Source of the DNA: Acanthosepion esculentum
Lineage: Eukaryota; Mollusca; Cephalopoda; Sepiida; Sepiidae
Assembly: GCA_964036315.1 (NCBI GenBank)
Contig: OZ038496.1
Span: 19,812,185-19,876,184 of the forward strand
Reading direction: 5' to 3'
DNA: 64,000 nt
Below the pieces are notes generated by a model that saw nothing but the letters and a program-made list of their open reading frames with translations, ran no database searches and was not told the DNA's origin. Shown in pieces: positions 62,502 through 64,000 of this stretch (position 1 is its first letter; each line of letters opens with the position of its first letter). A program made the position numbers and the translations under genes.

Positions 62502-63069
62502 ATATCTGTCTATATTTCTGAGATGAGGTATTATGTACATTATTTGGACTATTGTCCTCATCTTTGTTGCCATATTTATTACAACGTTTCGGCCATTGTA
62601 CGCTCTGGCCTTCTTCAGGTGGTCGGAATGTCAAACTGAACCCTTTATTTCGCTCACTGGGGTAGACTGTTCTAGTTCTACGCGCCATGTTTAATGGATG
62701 TCAGTTATCAGTTATCTCCTTTTTCCCTCTGAAAGTTCTCCACTGCCTTAACCAGGTATTGAACTCACACTCTTTGGGTCCTGTCACTGGATCTAACCAA
62801 CGCCTTTATCCACTGTACCATGTGCCCTTGAGTTCAATACCTGGTTAAGGCAGTGGAGAACTTTCAGAGTGAAATTTAACAGGAGATAACTGATAACTGA
62901 CATCCATTAAACATGGCATGTGGAACTAGAACAGTCTACCCCAGTGAGTGAAATAAAGTGTTCAGTTCGACATTCCAACCACCTGAAGAAGGCCGGAGCG
63001 TACAATGGCCGAAATATTGTAATAAATATGGTGACAAAGATGAAGACAATAGTCCGAATAATGTAAATA
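62502..63069. mobile_element. Palindromic retroelement, copy P3, with 12-bp duplication
   Basis: ATGGTAACATTA at 62490-62501 and 63070-63081 (perfect). The left is a full antisense unit: ATCTGTCTATATTTCTGAGA, body, then the complement of the tRNA-like head out to its first bases (complement of TCAAGGGCACATGGTACAGT, about 62808-62830). At the centre it switches to a sense unit that starts at the B box (GTTCAATACCTGG) and ends AATAATGTAAATA. The most complete copy; arms pair over more than 200 bp. Confidence 0.88.
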
Positions 63070-63081
63070 ATGGTAACATTA

Positions 63082-64000
63082 GTAAAAAAAATCTGTTTCT
63101 TCATATCTATTTAGCTACTTAAATTGGTTCATTTTTTCCTTTACTTGTTTGACTATTTGCGTCTTTCACTTCTATCTCACTCTATTTCTCTCTCACTCTG
63201 TTTGTTCCTGTTGATTTATCTATAAGAGGTGTCCTTCTTACAATTATAAAAGTTTGTTTTTATATCTGTTACTGTATTCCTTTGAAATTCATTTTTATTT
63301 TCTCTATATCAACAGAAAAATATTTGCTGAATACTTTATAATCTTTGAGATAATTGTTATCATTCTTACTCTTTTCTTATACTCAGGAGACAGATCATGT
63401 TCCCATTTCCCAGTATATCCCCAGGTGCATATGTTTGTTTGTTTTTTGTTGTTGTTGCTTTTTGCATAGCTGAAGAATGCAGTGCACCTGAAAGCTGCAC
63501 AGCTTCTGCAGTGCTTGCAAAGAAAATATATTTGCAGTGTGTGGCACTCAATGAAAACAATAAATGATACCCAGATATCGTCTCATTTGGAATTGAAGAC
63601 TCCCTTGGAGGGATCCAATTTCTGCATTTATAAAATAAAGATGCATGTGATTTATTTGCTGAATCTATTATAATTCACTTAAGAATCACATTCTGTATAG
63701 AGGGTGGGTCAGAAATAATAAGGAGAGTAATAATATTACACAATACAAAACATCCTTATACAATAATTAGATTTTAAAATTTGAGATAAGCTTTCAAATC
63801 TATCTGGGGAGGCATGCTATTCTAAAAGAAAATTAAGTGACTTGACATAAATGGTCATTATTCTTTTTAATAAACTTTGAAATTGAGGGTTTTCCCTTTT
63901 TTTTTTTTATTTGTTTTCATTTTAAATATCTTTTTACAATTTTTGTATGTGGATTGATGGTTATATGCAATATGGCTGAAATTGATTTTGTTAACTTTCA
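63082..64000. other. Gene-free stretch to the window end
   Basis: AT-rich with poly-T runs (63898-63910). Small ORFs (63-71 codons) have no motif. An element running off the right edge would not be recognisable. Confidence 0.45.

Noticed and set aside
63696..63730. GGTGGGTCAGAAATAATAAG as a mariner terminal repeat
   Set aside because: No partner terminus or transposase fragment was found in the remaining sequence, and the similarity is too short.

Overview
This window looks like non-coding DNA from a large, AT-rich, repeat-packed invertebrate genome, most likely a cephalopod mollusc. Evidence for a eukaryote: dozens of long (TA)n tracts, tRNA-derived SINEs, many 5'-truncated non-LTR (LINE) copies, mariner, hAT and piggyBac-type remnants, and no operon-like packing. 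The cephalopod guess rests on recall of this repeat style (LINE C-termini reading 'LWNSLP..CFP..', SINEs with TA tails) and was not checked against a database. I find no convincing host gene. The longest ORF is 143 codons and is the antisense of a LINE copy. Runs of Tyr-Ile are translated (TA)n.

Layout. 0-9 kb: head-to-head tRNA-SINE pairs, foldback elements inside (TA)n, a 159-bp-arm hairpin (7.25-7.67 kb), and the first of two SINEs carrying a hammerhead-ribozyme fold (6.42 kb; second at 14.13 kb). 9-24 kb: LINE fragments, a 0.63-kb higher-order (TA)n array (14.7-15.36 kb), a piggyBac-like MITE nested in a foldback element (17.85 kb), a mariner pseudogene (18.1 kb), a SINE flanked by a 57-bp direct repeat (22.9 kb) and a 115-bp tandem repeat (23.8 kb). 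24-33 kb: the least decayed LINE 3' end (26.4 kb), a second mariner, more LINE tails. 33.35-36.93 kb: an internally deleted but end-to-end Tx1-like LINE with a 27-bp target duplication. 40-49 kb: nested SINE insertions and four hAT-type MITEs, all with 8-bp target duplications (some imperfect). 51.0-52.1 kb: a compositional island of unknown origin. 52.8-63.1 kb: three palindromic elements with constant outer ends, variable centres and their own 12-16 bp duplications; a MADE1-like mariner MITE; a tRNA-SINE inverted pair; and a 5S-rRNA pseudogene joined to a tRNA-SINE.

How the parts work together. Nothing here forms a host pathway. The two strongest candidates for something undescribed are (1) the tRNA-SINE with a type I hammerhead at its 3' end and (2) the recurrent 'tails-out' palindromic insertions, seen in several unrelated repeat families. 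Both suggest unusual RNA processing or double-sided target-primed reverse transcription. Penelope-like elements, known for inverted partial copies and hammerhead motifs, are the main established alternative explanation. Coordinates were counted by hand from the listing; element edges without a stated target duplication are approximate.
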